Shown here piece after piece: positions 12,137 through 24,179 of a stretch of 64,000 nucleotides of DNA. The notes beneath the pieces were generated by a model. The model made no database searches. It saw only the letters and a list, made by a program, of their open reading frames with translations, and was not told the DNA's origin. The position numbers and the translations under genes were made by a program. This DNA is from Alopecurus myosuroides (lineage: Eukaryota > Streptophyta > Magnoliopsida > Poales > Poaceae). Position 1 is the first letter of the stretch, and the number at the start of each line of letters is the position of its first letter. Location: positions 241,786,187 through 241,850,186 of the forward strand of contig CM054058.1 in NCBI GenBank assembly GCA_028641055.1, given 5' to 3'.

Positions 12137-12214
12137 GCGTAGCGCTATTGGTAAGAAGTTTGGTAAGGAAACTTGAAAGCTGAATTTTACTTGCTGTTGC
12201 ATCCTGTTATTATT

Positions 12215-15200
12215 ATGGATTTTATGAGAGATGCTTCGCTGAAACTTGATTTATATGAGAGTGCTTATGCTATTAAACCTAAAGTTGTTGAAAAAGCACC
12301 TCATGATGATGGTTATATTATTCCCCTTGAATTTGTTAAAGCTGATAGGAATGAGTATTTTGCAGGGGATGGAACAAAGGCTGCAAGTGATCACATACGG
12401 GCTATTGAGGATATATGTGTGCTAATTAGGCTCAAGGCTATTTCTGAGGAGGAGGTAAAATGCAAGTTATTGTACAAGTCCTTAACTGGTGATGCTCGAA
12501 AATGGTATATGTCCCTGGATGAAGAAATTACACATAATTGGGATACTTTTATGAAGGTTTTCTTTCTTAAATATTTTACTCCTAAAGAGGCTTATGAGAA
12601 CCGTTGCTTTATATTTAATTTTTGGCCACACCTTGGAGAGAGTATTACTCAAGCTTGGGGGAGGCTTAAGGACCTCCTTCGTAAGAATCCTTGTCATGAT
12701 CTCACAAATAAACTTATATTGATAAACTTTTATGTGAGACTACCTGATAGGCTAAAGCAATATTTGGATGGTTCATCTGGTGGAAGCTTTACAAATAATA
12801 CTGCAAAAGAAGCTTGGAATTTATTGGAAATTATTTCGAAGAACTCTGAATATTGGGACCTAGACAAAGGTAATGAAGCTTATTTTGATTATGGATATTC
12901 ATGTGTAGAAAGTTTCTCTAGTTCTATTTTGTTCAAGAATGTTATTAAAGATTTTGGTCTTGATCCATATGTTGCAATTGAAATAGCTAAGAAATTTGCT
13001 GAGCACATTCGAATTCCTAAAAGTGGCTTTGATTATTATGTTGAACGTGTTAAATCTTCTATTGTTGTCCCTAAATTTATTAAAGAAACACCAGTGTCAT
13101 CTGTAGTAATAGAAGAATATATTGAACCACCTCCCTATCCTGAAAAAGTTAAAGAGAATTTGCTTATTGCCGTTGCTGACAAAAGTAGAAAGAGATGTTC
13201 TCAACCTAAAGAACAGGTGGAAGTCAAGAACCAAGTCTCTATTATTAAGCAATTAAATGAAGAAGATCCTGTTGATGTTTATTTATGTGAAGATGCTACC
13301 AAAGTTATTAAAGGGAATTCATCCAAAGTTGGTAAGCCAATTATATCATGCTCTATTGGGGCTTCTTGTTATCATGGTTTATGTGATATTGGAGCAAGCA
13401 TTAGTGTCATTCATATTCTCTCTATCAAGAAATTAAGCCTGATATTGATCCTATCACCATGGAAGAAACAGGTATGACCATTCAGCTTGCTAATAAAGAT
13501 TATATTAGTCCCTTTGGAATTGTTAGAGATGTTGAAGTATTGGTACGGAAAATAAAATATCCTACTGATTTTATTGTGCTTGGTTGTCCACAAGATTCTT
13601 TCTGGCCTATTATATTTGGTAGACCTTTCTTACATACTGTTGGTGCTGAAATTGATTTGCCTAGAGAAAGTGTGTTTATTAAATGTGCTGGAGAGAAACT
13701 TGAATTTAATTTTTCTAAATTTGCTGATAAACCTACTAAGAAAGAACCAAAATCTAAAGATATAATTGAAACTCTTGCTCATATAGCTGTAGCTTCATCA
13801 GACGTGGTGGAACGTTATATGCTTAATCAGGAAGTGCCATTTAATGATGCAGAAAAAGAAGCTTTAGAACAAATATTATGGCAGCAACCTCCACAATTAC
13901 AATTGCATATCCCACCTGATAATCTAGGAGTACTCCCAACTCATAAAGGAGATTCTAGTTTTGAATTAAAGCCTTTGCCTGAAAATCTGAAATGTGCATA
14001 CTTGGATAAGAAAAATATATATCCTGTTATTATTAGTGCTAACCTTTCAGCTGAGGAAGAAGAGAAATTACTTGATGTGCTTAAAGCCCACCGTAAGGCT
14101 ATTGGTTATTCTCTTGATGATCTTAAGGGCATAAGTCCAGCTCTATGTATGCATAAAATTAATTTGGAAGAAGATGCTAAACATGTTGTTGATTTCCAAC
14201 GACGTCTACATCCAAAAATGAAGGAAGTGGTAAGAAAGGAGGTAATTCGACTCATAGAGGCTGGTATTATTTATCCTATAGCTGATAGTAAATGGGTTAG
14301 TCTTGTTCATTGTGTTCCTAAGAAAGGTGGAATTACTGTGGTTCCTAATAAAGATGATGAACTTGTTGCTCAACGTTCTGTTGTTGGTTATAGAATGTGC
14401 ATTGATTATAGAAAATTAAATAAAGCAACTCGTAAGGACCATTATCCATTGCCATTTATTGATAAAATGCTAGAGAGATTATCTAAACATCTCACTTTTG
14501 TTATTTAGATGGGTATTCAGGCTTCTCTCAAATTCCAGTTCATAGTGATGATCAGGAAAAGACCACTTTTACTTGCCCATATGGTACATTTGCTTATAGG
14601 AGAATGCCTTTTGGTTTATGTAATGCGCCTGCTGCTTTTCAGAAATGCATGAATGCTATATTTGCTGATTATATTGAAAAGATAGTGTAAGTCTTTATGG
14701 ATGATTTTTCAGTGTATGGTACTTCTTTCGATAATTGCTTGTTCAACCTTAACAAAGTTTTGCAGCTTTGTGAAGGCCAACACCTTGTTCTTAATTGGGA
14801 GAAGTGTCACTTTATGGTAACAGAGGGAATTGTTCTTGGGCATCGTATTTCTGGAAGAGGAATAGAAGTTGACCCAGCAAAAATTGAAGCTATTGAGAAA
14901 TTACCATATCCAAGAAACATCAAAGGTATAAGAAGTTTTCTCGGTCATGCAGGTTTTTATCGTAGGTTCATTAAAGATTTCTCCAAAATATCAAAGCCTC
15001 TAACCAATCTTTTGCAAAAGGATGTTCCGTTTTCTTTAGTGATGATTGCATAGAATCTTTTAATGTTTTAAAGAAAGCCTTAATAACTGCACCTATTATT
15101 CAACGTCCTGATTGGAACTTGCCCTTTGAAATTATGTGTGATGCTAGTGATTATGCAGTTGGAGCTGTTTTAGGCCAAAGGGTTGATAAGAAATTGAATG

Positions 15201-16854
15201 TTATTTACTATGCTAGTAAAACACTAGATGGTGCTCAAAGAAATTATGCTACAACTGAAAAAGAATTTTCAGCGGTAATATTTGCATGTGATTAATTTAG
15301 ATCTTACATAATTGATTCAAAAGTCACTATGCACTCTGATCATTCTGCTATTAAATATTTGATGAATAAGAAAGATGCTAAGCCTAGGCTAATAAGATGG
15401 GTACTTTTGTTGCAAGAATTTAATTTACACATAGTAGATAGGAAAGGAGAAGATAATCCCGTAGCTGATCATCTTTCTAGAATGGAAAATATACCTGATG
15501 ATCCTATTCCTATTAATGATAGTTTTGCTAATGAACAACTTGCCCTTGTTAGTGTTTCTAGTGCTAAAGTTGCATCTCCTTGGTTTGCTAATTATGCAAA
15601 TTTTATTATTGGGAAAGTTATGCCACCACAATTTACTTACCAGCAAAGAAAGAAATTCTTTTATGACCTTAGACATTATTTTTGGGATGATCCATTCTTG
15701 TATAAGAAAAGTGTTGATGGCATTATTAGACGTTGTGTACCTGAGCATGAACAGCAGTCTATTATAAGAGATTGTCATGACAGTCCCTATGGAGGACATC
15801 ATGCAGGAGATCGTACTGCAGCAAAGGTATTACAATGTGGTTTTTATTGGCCTACTCTATTCAAGGATTGTGCTGAATATACTAAAACTTGTGATAAATG
15901 TCAAATAGTAGGAAACATTGGTAGAAGGAATGAAATGCCTATGAACTATACATTACCACTTGAACCATTTGATGTGTGGGGTTTTGACTTTATGGGACCA
16001 TTTCCTGCATCTAGTTCAAAACATACTCACATTTTGGTTGCTGTTGATTATGTTACAAAATGGGTAGAAGCAATTCCTACTAAGAGTGCAGACCATGCCA
16101 CAGCCATGCAAATGCTTAAAGAAATTATTTTCCCTAGATTTGGTGTTCCTAGATTTTTAATTACTGATGGTGGATCTCATTTTATGCATGGTGTTCTTAG
16201 AAAAACATTGGCAAAATATAATGTTAATCATAGAATTGCATCACCCTATCATCCTCAAACTAGTGGACAAGTTGAATTAAGTAATAGGGAAATTAAACTT
16301 ATTTTAGAGATAACAGTAAACAGAGCTAGATCTGATTGGCCACTTAAAATTAATGATGCATTGTGGCTTATAGAACTGCTTATAAAAATCCTATGGGTAT
16401 GTCTCCTTATAAAATGGTTTATGGAAAAGCATGTCATTTACCCGTTGAATTAGAACATAAAGCTAGATGGGCTATTAAGAAATTAAATTTTGATTTAAAA
16501 ACAACAGGGGAGAAGAGATTGCTTGACCTAAATCTATTAGATGAATGGAGGAATGAAGCATATGAAAGTGCAAAATTGTTTAAAGAGAAAGTTAAAATTT
16601 GGCATGACAAGAAAATTAAAAGAAAGGAATTTAAAGTAGGTGATCAAGTCCTTTTGTACAACTCTTGTTTTAAGTTTTCTGCAGGGAAATTAGCTTCAAA
16701 ATGGCAGGGTCCATTGGTAGTACAGGAGGTATACCGTTCGGGGGCTATCCGTCTTCACGGTGATATGAAAGGTAAACCTCATGTGGTCAATGGACAACGC
16801 CTAAAACATTATATTGCAGGAAAGAGCTTCATAGGAACCATCAAGGAGATATAG
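12215..16854 (+). pseudogene. Element F gag-pol, decayed
   Basis: An ATG at 12215 opens gag (retrotrans_gag core around LTGDARKWYMSL). The protease follows, with GLCDIGAS where DTGAS or DLGAS is usual. The reverse transcriptase (YRMCIDYRKLNK, then FMDDFSVYG with the DD pair), a gypsy RNase H (MCDASDYAVGAVLG) and the integrase come next; the integrase has its zinc finger (H..H then CDKCQ) and catalytic DFMG, TDGG and GQVE segments. Lesions seen: frameshift near 13420, frameshift near 14503, TAA at 14688-14690, frameshift near 15040, TAA at 15294-15296, frameshift near 16366. The final TAG is at 16852-16854. All domains are recognisable, so decay is mostly point damage. Confidence 0.9.
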
Positions 16855-17047
16855 TTAATGACATCGGAGGAGGTAATTGTAAGGGACCCTGCAGTTTCAG
16901 AAACCCAAATTCAATAATTTGCAATTATTGTGTTTGGAAGTTTCTCGGAATTGCGTGAAAACTTACGGAACTCATTTTTATGGAAATTAACGTGTGGGAC
17001 AAGAAAATTGGAAGGAATTGGACCTCGAGGGGGAAAAGAGGACCCCA

Positions 17048-17161
17048 CACGCGGCCAGATTACTTGGCCGCGTGGAGGTACCCCTTTTCCACCTCGGAGT
17101 CCCGTCCCGTCTCGTTTTCGACTCCGACGCTTCGTCTTACCCCAAAAACCGTCAATATATA
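17048..17161 (+). promoter_or_regulatory. Internal promoter-like region of element F (hairpin plus TATA)
   Basis: The LTR hairpin recurs here: CACGCGGCCA at 17048-17057, a 7-nt loop, and its complement at 17065-17074. About 80 bp further, TATATA lies at 17156-17161. The flanking sequence resembles the matching part of the F LTR (GACTCCG-, CTTCGTCTT- and CCCCAAAAACC-like words in the same order). I infer a copy of the LTR promoter placed in front of the extra ORF. Confidence 0.55.
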
Positions 17162-17245
17162 CCCCCTTTTGTCGATCTAATCCCGCACCGAGAGTTCTCG
17201 CACGATCTTTGTTTTGTCTATTCTGTCTGTCAGGTTTTCCAAGCC

Positions 17246-17851
17246 ATGACTTCGGGAGACTCCTACCAATGCACCTCCATGGACGATGATGATGATGAGC
17301 TTGAGGGCAACAGCCCCACATCCATCCACAGGAGGAATAGGAAGAGGAAGGACTACTCGGATGACGAGGACGTGGAGCTTCGCGAGATCATGGATGAAGA
17401 ACCCGACGAGGAAGATGACGAGGCCATCTTCGACATACCACCTCTTGCAACATCACCTCCATCACCAATCCCTGTTGTTGGCGTACGGGTGAACATGTAT
17501 TTTGGAAACAAGAGACAGTCCGCACGTATGAGCACCGGAGGGAAGGCTCCAAGGCACTCACTTGCTAGCAAAAACGCAGTTTCTCCTCTTATTGGCAGGG
17601 AAACTCCCACTGAGAAGAATTGCACTGGAGATTGGGATCACCTTATTCCCAAGAAGAAAGCACCAAGCCCGGAGTGGAAAACTCCCAAGGAGACGGCGGA
17701 GAAGGACCTCATGGAAAGGTTGGGAAAACCTGCAGGAGCATTTGAGCAAGCCTATAACCTCATGATGCGCATCATTGGAGAGCTTGAAGACAACTATGAA
17801 GAGAAGAAGAAGAAAGAGTGGTGGGCTGAGTACGAGAAGAAGGGAGAATGA
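17246..17851 (+). CDS. Element F extra ORF, acidic 201-aa protein, function unknown
   Basis: This open frame lies between integrase and the 3' LTR, where Athila elements carry an extra (sometimes env-like) ORF. The ATG at 17246 is the best start: it follows the TATA at 17156 and sits just after a possible splice acceptor (CTGTCTGTCAG at 17223-17233). Residues 10-60 are strongly acidic (runs of D/E, for example DDDDDELE and EEPDEEDDEA), followed by a Pro/Ser stretch. The C-terminus is basic and helical (EEKKKKEWWAEYEKK). No signal peptide or membrane segment is visible, so it does not look like an envelope protein. Unlike gag-pol beside it, the frame is undamaged. Confidence 0.55.
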   Translation: MTSGDSYQCTSMDDDDDELEGNSPTSIHRRNRKRKDYSDDEDVELREIMDEEPDEEDDEAIFDIPPLATSPPSPIPVVGVRVNMYFGNKRQSARMSTGGKAPRHSLASKNAVSPLIGRETPTEKNCTGDWDHLIPKKKAPSPEWKTPKETAEKDLMERLGKPAGAFEQAYNLMMRIIGELEDNYEEKKKKEWWAEYEKKGE

Positions 17852-19298
17852 AGAAATTACCGCAACCATCTAAGCTTGGGGGAGTTTCACCTATCCCTCG
17901 TCTTTTATCAGCTTTATCATGTCTATCTAGTTTTGGTGTGTCTTGCTTTTATTATCTAGTATCGTTTTCGTTTAGGCTTGAGTGAGCTCATTGAGCAATA
18001 TCATGCATCCCCGTCTTATGGTTTATCAATGAATAATAAAGTATGGTGTCATCCATGATTCCCTTGTTTTGGGGATTTATGGGTAACACTCATGCAAATG
18101 AGCATGGCATATTTAGAGGTTTCAATCACATCTTGCCTTGAAATTAATTAACTTGAGTGTTTTGAACAATTGTAGAATTACCTCAATATGACATAAATCC
18201 ACTATCTATCTATTAGCTTAATGGCTATTCCGAGCAGGTTCACCATGTTATAGTTTCATTTATGCTCTAAATTAAGATGCTTATGTTATTAATTGGCATG
18301 GGCTGAATTTGGGATAAGACTCTCACGAACTTTTGAATGCACACATTTATTTCTATTGCACTTAACAAACATGGCCCATTAATGGGAGCTAAAAGTTTTG
18401 TGCTTGACAAGGATTTTGGTTGGGAGTTGGCTAACACGTGCATCACGTGAAAAGCTTTCAACATTGCACAAAGAAATTTTATATTCAGTTGATGTCATGT
18501 GTTTTTGTTTTTGGACTCCTGCCATGCCGAAATGAAATAGAGGAATAGTAAGTTTTGATGAGTAAGTATATATGACTAGAGAAATTGCATTGGGCCGCTA
18601 ACCCAAGCCATGCTTGATCATGGTGAAAATAAAATAAAATATCCTACAATAAAATAAGAAGCTATGCATATAGTGAATGAAATAAAAAAGGATGATGAGT
18701 CTACTCTGTTTGTTCATCTTGTTATTGTGACATGGGCTGGTTTCTATGTCATGGGGCAAGAGGTACCTCTTTGCAATTCTCTATGATGTCATTAATACTT
18801 ATTATGATTGTACAAAGCTTATTAGGAATCTTAAGTTGAGTAATCATGGAGTAGGTTTTCACACTCACGGGGCATGAGATATTCAACCAACACCTTGTCA
18901 ACCACATTACTTCAACATTCATAAATTAAGATGCTAATGATAAAGGGGAAATGAGAGTCTTAGCCCAATGGATGCCACATTACAATTAGTAATTTAAGCT
19001 GAATAGTTTGGAAACTAAATGAGACTTGATCATGTTTTACCTCTACTCATTTATCTTTCTCCAAATTAAAGAATATAATTCGATTGTCCAACATACAATG
19101 GTTATTTTCTTTCAAAAGTATGGGGTGTTTGCTAGAGCTTCGAATATGTTATCCTTATGTGTATGAGTTCTATTCATTCATCTTGCATTATAACTGAACA
19201 TGATGATGATACAATGCTCGTATTTATTTATCAACCATAAGTCCATTGATGCATGTAATGATCTATGTCCTTATTTACTCGAGGACAAGCAAAGGTTT
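17852..19298. other. Element F non-coding region between extra ORF and 3' LTR
   Basis: AT-rich, with no credible gene on either strand. It ends in the polypurine tract. I see no tandem structure. Confidence 0.7.
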
Positions 19299-19312
19299 AA
19301 GCTTGGGGGAGT
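19299..19312 (+). promoter_or_regulatory. Element F polypurine tract
   Basis: AAGCTTGGGGGAGT directly precedes the TG of the 3' LTR at 19313. It closely resembles E's tract. Confidence 0.85.
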
Positions 19313-20836
19313 TGATACGTGCATTTTATATCATCATTTATACCCTCCATATAGGCATTATTGGGATGTTTTATCAATGTTATGTCATTGTTTTGCATGT
19401 TTTAGATGATTTTATGGGACTTTCCTCCAAAGTCCCTATTTTTGGTATTTAATTTCTGGGTGTCAGAAAGCACCTGTTTTCATGTTTTTGATGTTTCAGG
19501 AGCTACAGGTATCCAAATTGCGAAAGGAAAGAAACCTTGTCAGTTTTTCTTCGGGAGAAAGGCCGTGGGCACAAGACACAAAGGAGGAGGGCCAAAAGGC
19601 CCAAAAGGGGGTAGCCCACGCGGCCAGATTCCCTGGCCGCGTGTGGGGCCCCCAAATGGGCCCACAGAACCTCCTCCCCGAGGTCTTTTTGCTGACGACT
19701 CCGTCTTCCCCGAAAACCAACACCCTAATTTTCCCGAGACGAGACGGAGCCGCCAGGGCGGCGAAACTCTCGAAAATCTCCGCGGGGGAGACAGATCCTG
19801 CTGCTCCGGAGCTCCGGAGAAGGGGGAAATCATCCCCATCTTCATCCCCATCTCCTCCTTGGCGTGGGAGGAGGCATCTCCATCACCATCCTCACCAGCA
19901 CCTGCATCTCCACCATCACCGTGATCCACTCCGTTCCCCTCATAGTTTGATCATTGCTACACCCTAGATACGTGTTATTGTACTCCGTTGCATGTTTGTA
20001 TTGAGTACTTGTCATTATTTGGTGGTGGATCCATTGTTTCAAATTGTGTTGTACCACATATTTCACCATACATGATCATGTTTGCTTGTTGTGAGTAGTT
20101 CCCGCATGTTCCTGAGGGCATAGGATGAATTGGCAATGATTTGTTACATGAGATGAGTTGTTATTTGGTCTAGTATTTATCTTTTATGTGATTCTATGAT
20201 GGTGTTGTACGAACATCGACTGTACAACACTTCACCTACATGGGCTCATAGGAGAACACCGTAGTGTAGTGACGTGATGATGTCTTTAGGTGACAGGAAC
20301 TTGAGACAGAGTCGTTGAATTGCATTATGAGGGTACTTGTATCGGGGACCTTAGAGCATAAGGCTATGGTGGGATATCATGTCTTAATTATTCTTGTGCT
20401 GTCATTTAATTGGCCACGTGATCCATCATAAGGGGTGATAGTTTATTTATTTAGCTATTCCTATTTGTGGCTCCGTCCGAAGAAGATTAAAACTAGACAA
20501 GATATACAAACATGTTATGCAATGAATCACTATGCCAGCTAAATCCGTGCAGCCCTCGGGAACGTTTTCCACATATAAGACACAAACACACACTTGATAT
20601 TTTCCTCTTGCGCATTAGAGGATTGGGCTTTGTCTCTCACTGAGACCTACTACTTGCTGCAATTTACTTTCCGCATTTTACTTTACTTGCACTACACAAT
20701 TAAAACACAAAAATACCTGTTGCTTTTATTATTCCTTTGCTATTCTACTTACCAGTTCCTTCTGCTCCTCGTGGGTTCGACAACCTTTCTAATTCGAAAA
20801 GTACTACAATTGATCTCCTGCACTTGGGAGCCATCA
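19313..20836 (+). repeat. Element F 3' LTR
   Basis: This pairs with 10577-12107. The hairpin is kept (19617-19626 with 19634-19643). It ends GCCATCA, followed by the TSD CTTCC. Confidence 0.95.
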
Positions 20837-20841
20837 CTTCC

Positions 20842-21020
20842 CCAAGCTTAGACTTTTCCATAGCATTAGCAATAATGGTGTTTAAAGAGTTCATACTAAT
20901 AACATTGCCACTAGCATGCAAATAAACTTCCATAGGTTTTCTAATTTTCTCTTCAAACACTTCATGTCCTAACTCAAGATAAATATTATAAAGCTCTCCC
21001 ATATTTTTGGTGTTTTCCAT
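20842..21020 (-). pseudogene. Element E orphan ORF, 5' part
   Basis: The ATG at 21020 on the minus strand follows E's primer site by about 150 bp, where gag would normally start. The first 59 codons (MENTKNMGELYNIYLELGHE and onward) show no retroviral-type gag motif. Element F interrupts the frame at 20842; it resumes in phase at 10576. The two parts together give about 270 codons with one frameshift. Confidence 0.6.
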
Positions 21021-21168
21021 TAAGTCTAACTAGTAAATATAAAAACAAGGAATAAGTAAAAATAAGCCTAACTAGTGAAAACAAGAAACAAAAAGATATA
21101 ATTGCAGAATCTAAAGGAAATAAATCCGAGCACTCACACCCGAGGATGTGAGTACCTTTTAACTTACC

Positions 21169-21186
21169 TCCCCGGCAACAGCGCCA
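21169..21186 (-). promoter_or_regulatory. Element E primer-binding site
   Basis: The minus strand reads TGGCGCTGTTGCCGGGGA, 10 nt from the 5' LTR end at 21197. It differs from F's site at one position. Confidence 0.88.
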
Positions 21187-21196
21187 GAAAAGATCT

Positions 21197-22606
21197 TGAT
21201 GTCTACTCACGCTTCAATTCTTGTAGACAATGTTGGGCCTCCAAGTGCAGAGGTTTGTAGAACAGAAACAAGTTTCCCTTAAGTGGATTACCCAAGGTTT
21301 ATCGAACTCAGGGAGGTAGAGGTTAAAAATATCCCTCTCAAGCAACCCTGCAATCAAGATACAAGAAGACTCTTGTGTCCCCAACACACGCAATATACTT
21401 GTCAGGTATATAGGTGCACTAGTTCGGCGAAGAGAGAGTAAAATGCAAGTAATATGGATGATAATAAGCGGTAACAACAATCTGAAATAAAAATGGAAGC
21501 AAGCAAACATGTAGAAGAACAGGCGTAAAATGGTGTTTCAATGTTTGGAAATAAGGCCTAGGGCTCCTACTTTCACTAGTGGACACTCTCAACAATGATC
21601 TCATAATTGAATGCATAAATATCATTTCTTCACTATGCTACTCCGAACCACTCTATGGTCGAATAACGAACACTAATCATTGTGTAGGGCTTTAACATCA
21701 CTCCTCAAGTCTATATTCCCTCTCTAGGGCACCCCAATGTCACTACGAGCGCCATAAATTAGTAAACAAACGCCACAATTTCATAGGTTCACCTTCCAAC
21801 ACAAGATATAAATACCATGCTAAACCACACGGAGCACACACTGTCACCTTTTCCCCATGATCAAAGTGTTTACGGAGATAACAAAACCACTTGAGTAGCA
21901 TAACAGATGAAGATCAATCTACATATTCAACTAGATTACAAAGCTCATGATCACATAAAGATCACACCATGGGAGAGAGAGATGAACCACATAGCTACCG
22001 GTAGAGCCCTTAGCCCTAGGGGAGAACTACTCCCTCCTCATCATAGGAGACAGCAACGGCGATAGAGATGGTGGTGGAGTCGATGGAGATGGCTTCCGGG
22101 GGCACTTCCCTGTCCCGGCAGGGTGCCAGAACAAAGATTTGTCCCTCGAAACTTGTCGGTGGCGGCGACGGAGCTACAGATGTATTTTGTGGAAAAGGTC
22201 GATTCCCCTAGGGTTTATGCCTTGGGGAGTATATATGGGCGAAAGGGCGATGCCGGGAGGTGGCCAGGGGGGCCACACCCCTAGGTGGCATGGCTAGGGG
22301 TGGACCCGCGCCACCCCATGGTGTGGACACCCTATGGCCCCCCTCCGGGGCTCTTCGGGACTTCTGGATCCTTCCGGGACTTTTAGGACTTCTGGCTTTC
22401 GAATTTTCCAATTCCAAGAATATTTCCAGAACAACTTTTCTGAAACTAAAAACAGCAGAAAATAGTGAACTGGCTCTGTGGCATCTTGTTAATAGGTTAG
22501 TACGGAAAATCGATAAAAATAACATAAAGAAGGGAGAAAACATGTAGCAATTGGCATAATATCAACATGGAACATCAGAAACTATAGATACGTTTGAGAC
22601 GTATCA
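21197..22606 (-). repeat. Element E 5' LTR
   Basis: A 1410-bp LTR that pairs with 5828-7238. It is followed on the plus strand by the TSD GATGC (22607-22611) and then the interrupted exon of element A's antisense gene. Confidence 0.95.
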
Positions 22607-23962
22607 GATGCCTAGCTTGGCAGGTGGACGGTCTGGAGATGTCGGGGCGTCATCGAGCAGGGACATCTCGGCTAGCTCGGCTGATCCCTTGTCCATCGCT
22701 CAGGGAAAGGTAAAGTGTTCTCATCTTTCTTGCGTCTTGTCCTGCTCTTTTTCTGTTATCGGGTGCACTACAGTGCTTCCGATGGGAGTAGCCCCCGAGT
22801 CTATATTGAATTGCTTGTAGTTGGCTATGGACTCAAGTCGAGACTTTCTTTTCTGGTCTGGTTAATGGTTTTGGTTTTCATCGGGTGCACGACAGTGCTC
22901 CCGATGGGAGTAGCCCTCGAGGCTATACTCGACTATGTACAGTCATGTATAGGCTCAATGATATCTCTCTAATTCTGCAAGGAATTTTTGCAGACCGTTC
23001 TTGATTCCCTGGCTGCTTTTGGGCGCCGACTTATTTCGGCTGAGGCGGATTATGCTTCTCTTCGGGGAGAGCGCGACCATCTTGTCCAGGATGGCCTCAC
23101 CCTACAAAGTAAGCTGCCACACGCCTTTCGCTTTGGTTCCGGTTTTTCTTGGACGCAACTGTTATTGTAAACGTGCCCTCAATACTGCAGATGAGGTTAG
23201 TCGCCTAAAGTCCAAGAAGGCTGAGGCTACCTCTCGGGTGAAGGACCTTGAGAAGGAGCTGGAGTCTACTCGAAAGGAGTTGGAGTCCAGGCGCAAGCAT
23301 TCAGCTAACAGTCTTGCGGGAGCCCAGGACGCCTTGAAGCAGCTGGAAGAGGCGAGTGTGAAGCACGACAGCGATTTAGTCGGCGTCCTCCGTCCCTTAG
23401 CTTAGACTTTGCTGGTGAGTCATGCTCGAATTTCTTTCGACTGCGGCTCGTGTTTTTCTCTTTCTGACGTTTATCTGCTCCGTCTTTGTTTAGGCGTTAT
23501 TGGAGTTTGGCTGGAGCTACCCGGAGGGATTTGGATCGACGCCCTCACGGATGCGTGCACTCAGCTGTAGGAGCATGGGAACAAGGCTTGCTTCCTCATC
23601 CGCGATGCTGCCCAAGTGCTGACGCAACTGCACCAACGCCTGCTCGTGGATGTGCTAGTTCCTCCGACTCTTGGTGGCCTCCTGCAAGTTTTCCTAGGCG
23701 ACGATGATCCCCTTTAGGAGTACTCTCTCGCGCAGACCGAGTGCGGAGCCAAGAAGGCTATCCAATTTGCCCTGGCGCACGAAGTCTCGGGTGACCTGGA
23801 GAAGGTGTACTCGGAGCTTCCTCGAGACGCGCTGGGCAAAAAGGTAGCGCTTCGTCCTTTTGGCGACCGTGTGGAGAGGCTTGCGAAGATGCTCTCCGAG
23901 GTAGTTTCCCTCGGCCGTGGTGGAAAACCTGCTGCGAGTGGAGCTACCTTCGTAGTTCCTTA
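22607..23962 (+). pseudogene. Element A antisense gene, coiled-coil part
   Basis: The exon cut at 5827 resumes in phase after the E insertion and ends at a donor (GGGAAAG then GTAAAG, near 22708). Further exon-like blocks follow. One at about 22991-23108 encodes DSLAAFGRRLISAEADYASL. Another at 23193-23412 encodes heptad-rich coiled coil (DEVSRLKSKKAEATSRVKDL and onward) and has an in-frame TAG near 23403. A terminal block ends in GATFVVP and a stop near 23962. Introns contain repeated CCGATGGGAGTAGCCC words. The layout matches the intact antisense gene of element C. This copy is non-functional. Confidence 0.65.
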
Positions 23963-24179
23963 GGTTGACCGTTGTTTCTGTATGTTTTTGTGTGTAATGA
24001 ACCTTGGGATGCATTCCCGTACTTTGTTTTATTAATCAAGATGCTTTGAAAGTCTTAGTGTTTTTTATCGCGCCTTACTTTGTATTCTCCCGATGGGAGT
24101 AGCCCCCAAGCACTCGAAGATTTTGTGTGGTACATCGTCGAGTGGGGTATGATACGGTCTCTAAAACTTCATTGTTCTT

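Larger units (their letters stand above)
10577..20836 (+). mobile_element. Element F: Athila-lineage LTR retrotransposon nested in E
   Basis: A 10,260-bp element with LTRs at 10577-12107 (1531 bp) and 19313-20836 (1524 bp), both starting TGATACGTGC and ending GCCATCA. Perfect TSDs CTTCC lie at 10572-10576 and 20837-20841. Order: LTR, primer site, gag-protease-RT-RNase H-integrase (decayed), an extra ORF with its own promoter-like region, polypurine tract, LTR. The reverse transcriptase block (ATRKDHYPLPFIDKM, MPFGLCNAPAAFQ) is typical of the Athila lineage. At least six lesions disrupt gag-pol, so this copy is not autonomous. Confidence 0.95.
5828..22606 (-). mobile_element. Element E: non-autonomous LTR retrotransposon (interrupted by F)
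   Basis: On the minus strand the element starts TGATACGTCTC and ends GACATCA. Its two LTRs are 21197-22606 (5') and 5828-7238 (3'), 1410 and 1411 bp. Perfect 5-bp TSDs GATGC lie at 5823-5827 and 22607-22611. The interior, with F removed, is about 3.7 kb and has no reverse transcriptase or integrase, only one orphan reading frame. Primer site and LTR ends resemble those of Athila-type F, so an Athila-type element may mobilise it (inference). It may correspond to a Triticeae family such as Sabrina, but I cannot verify the name. Confidence 0.9.

Noticed and set aside
16994..17245. Upstream extension of the F extra ORF
   Set aside because: This part overlaps the promoter-like hairpin and TATA and begins without a supported ATG; the ATG at 17246 fits better.
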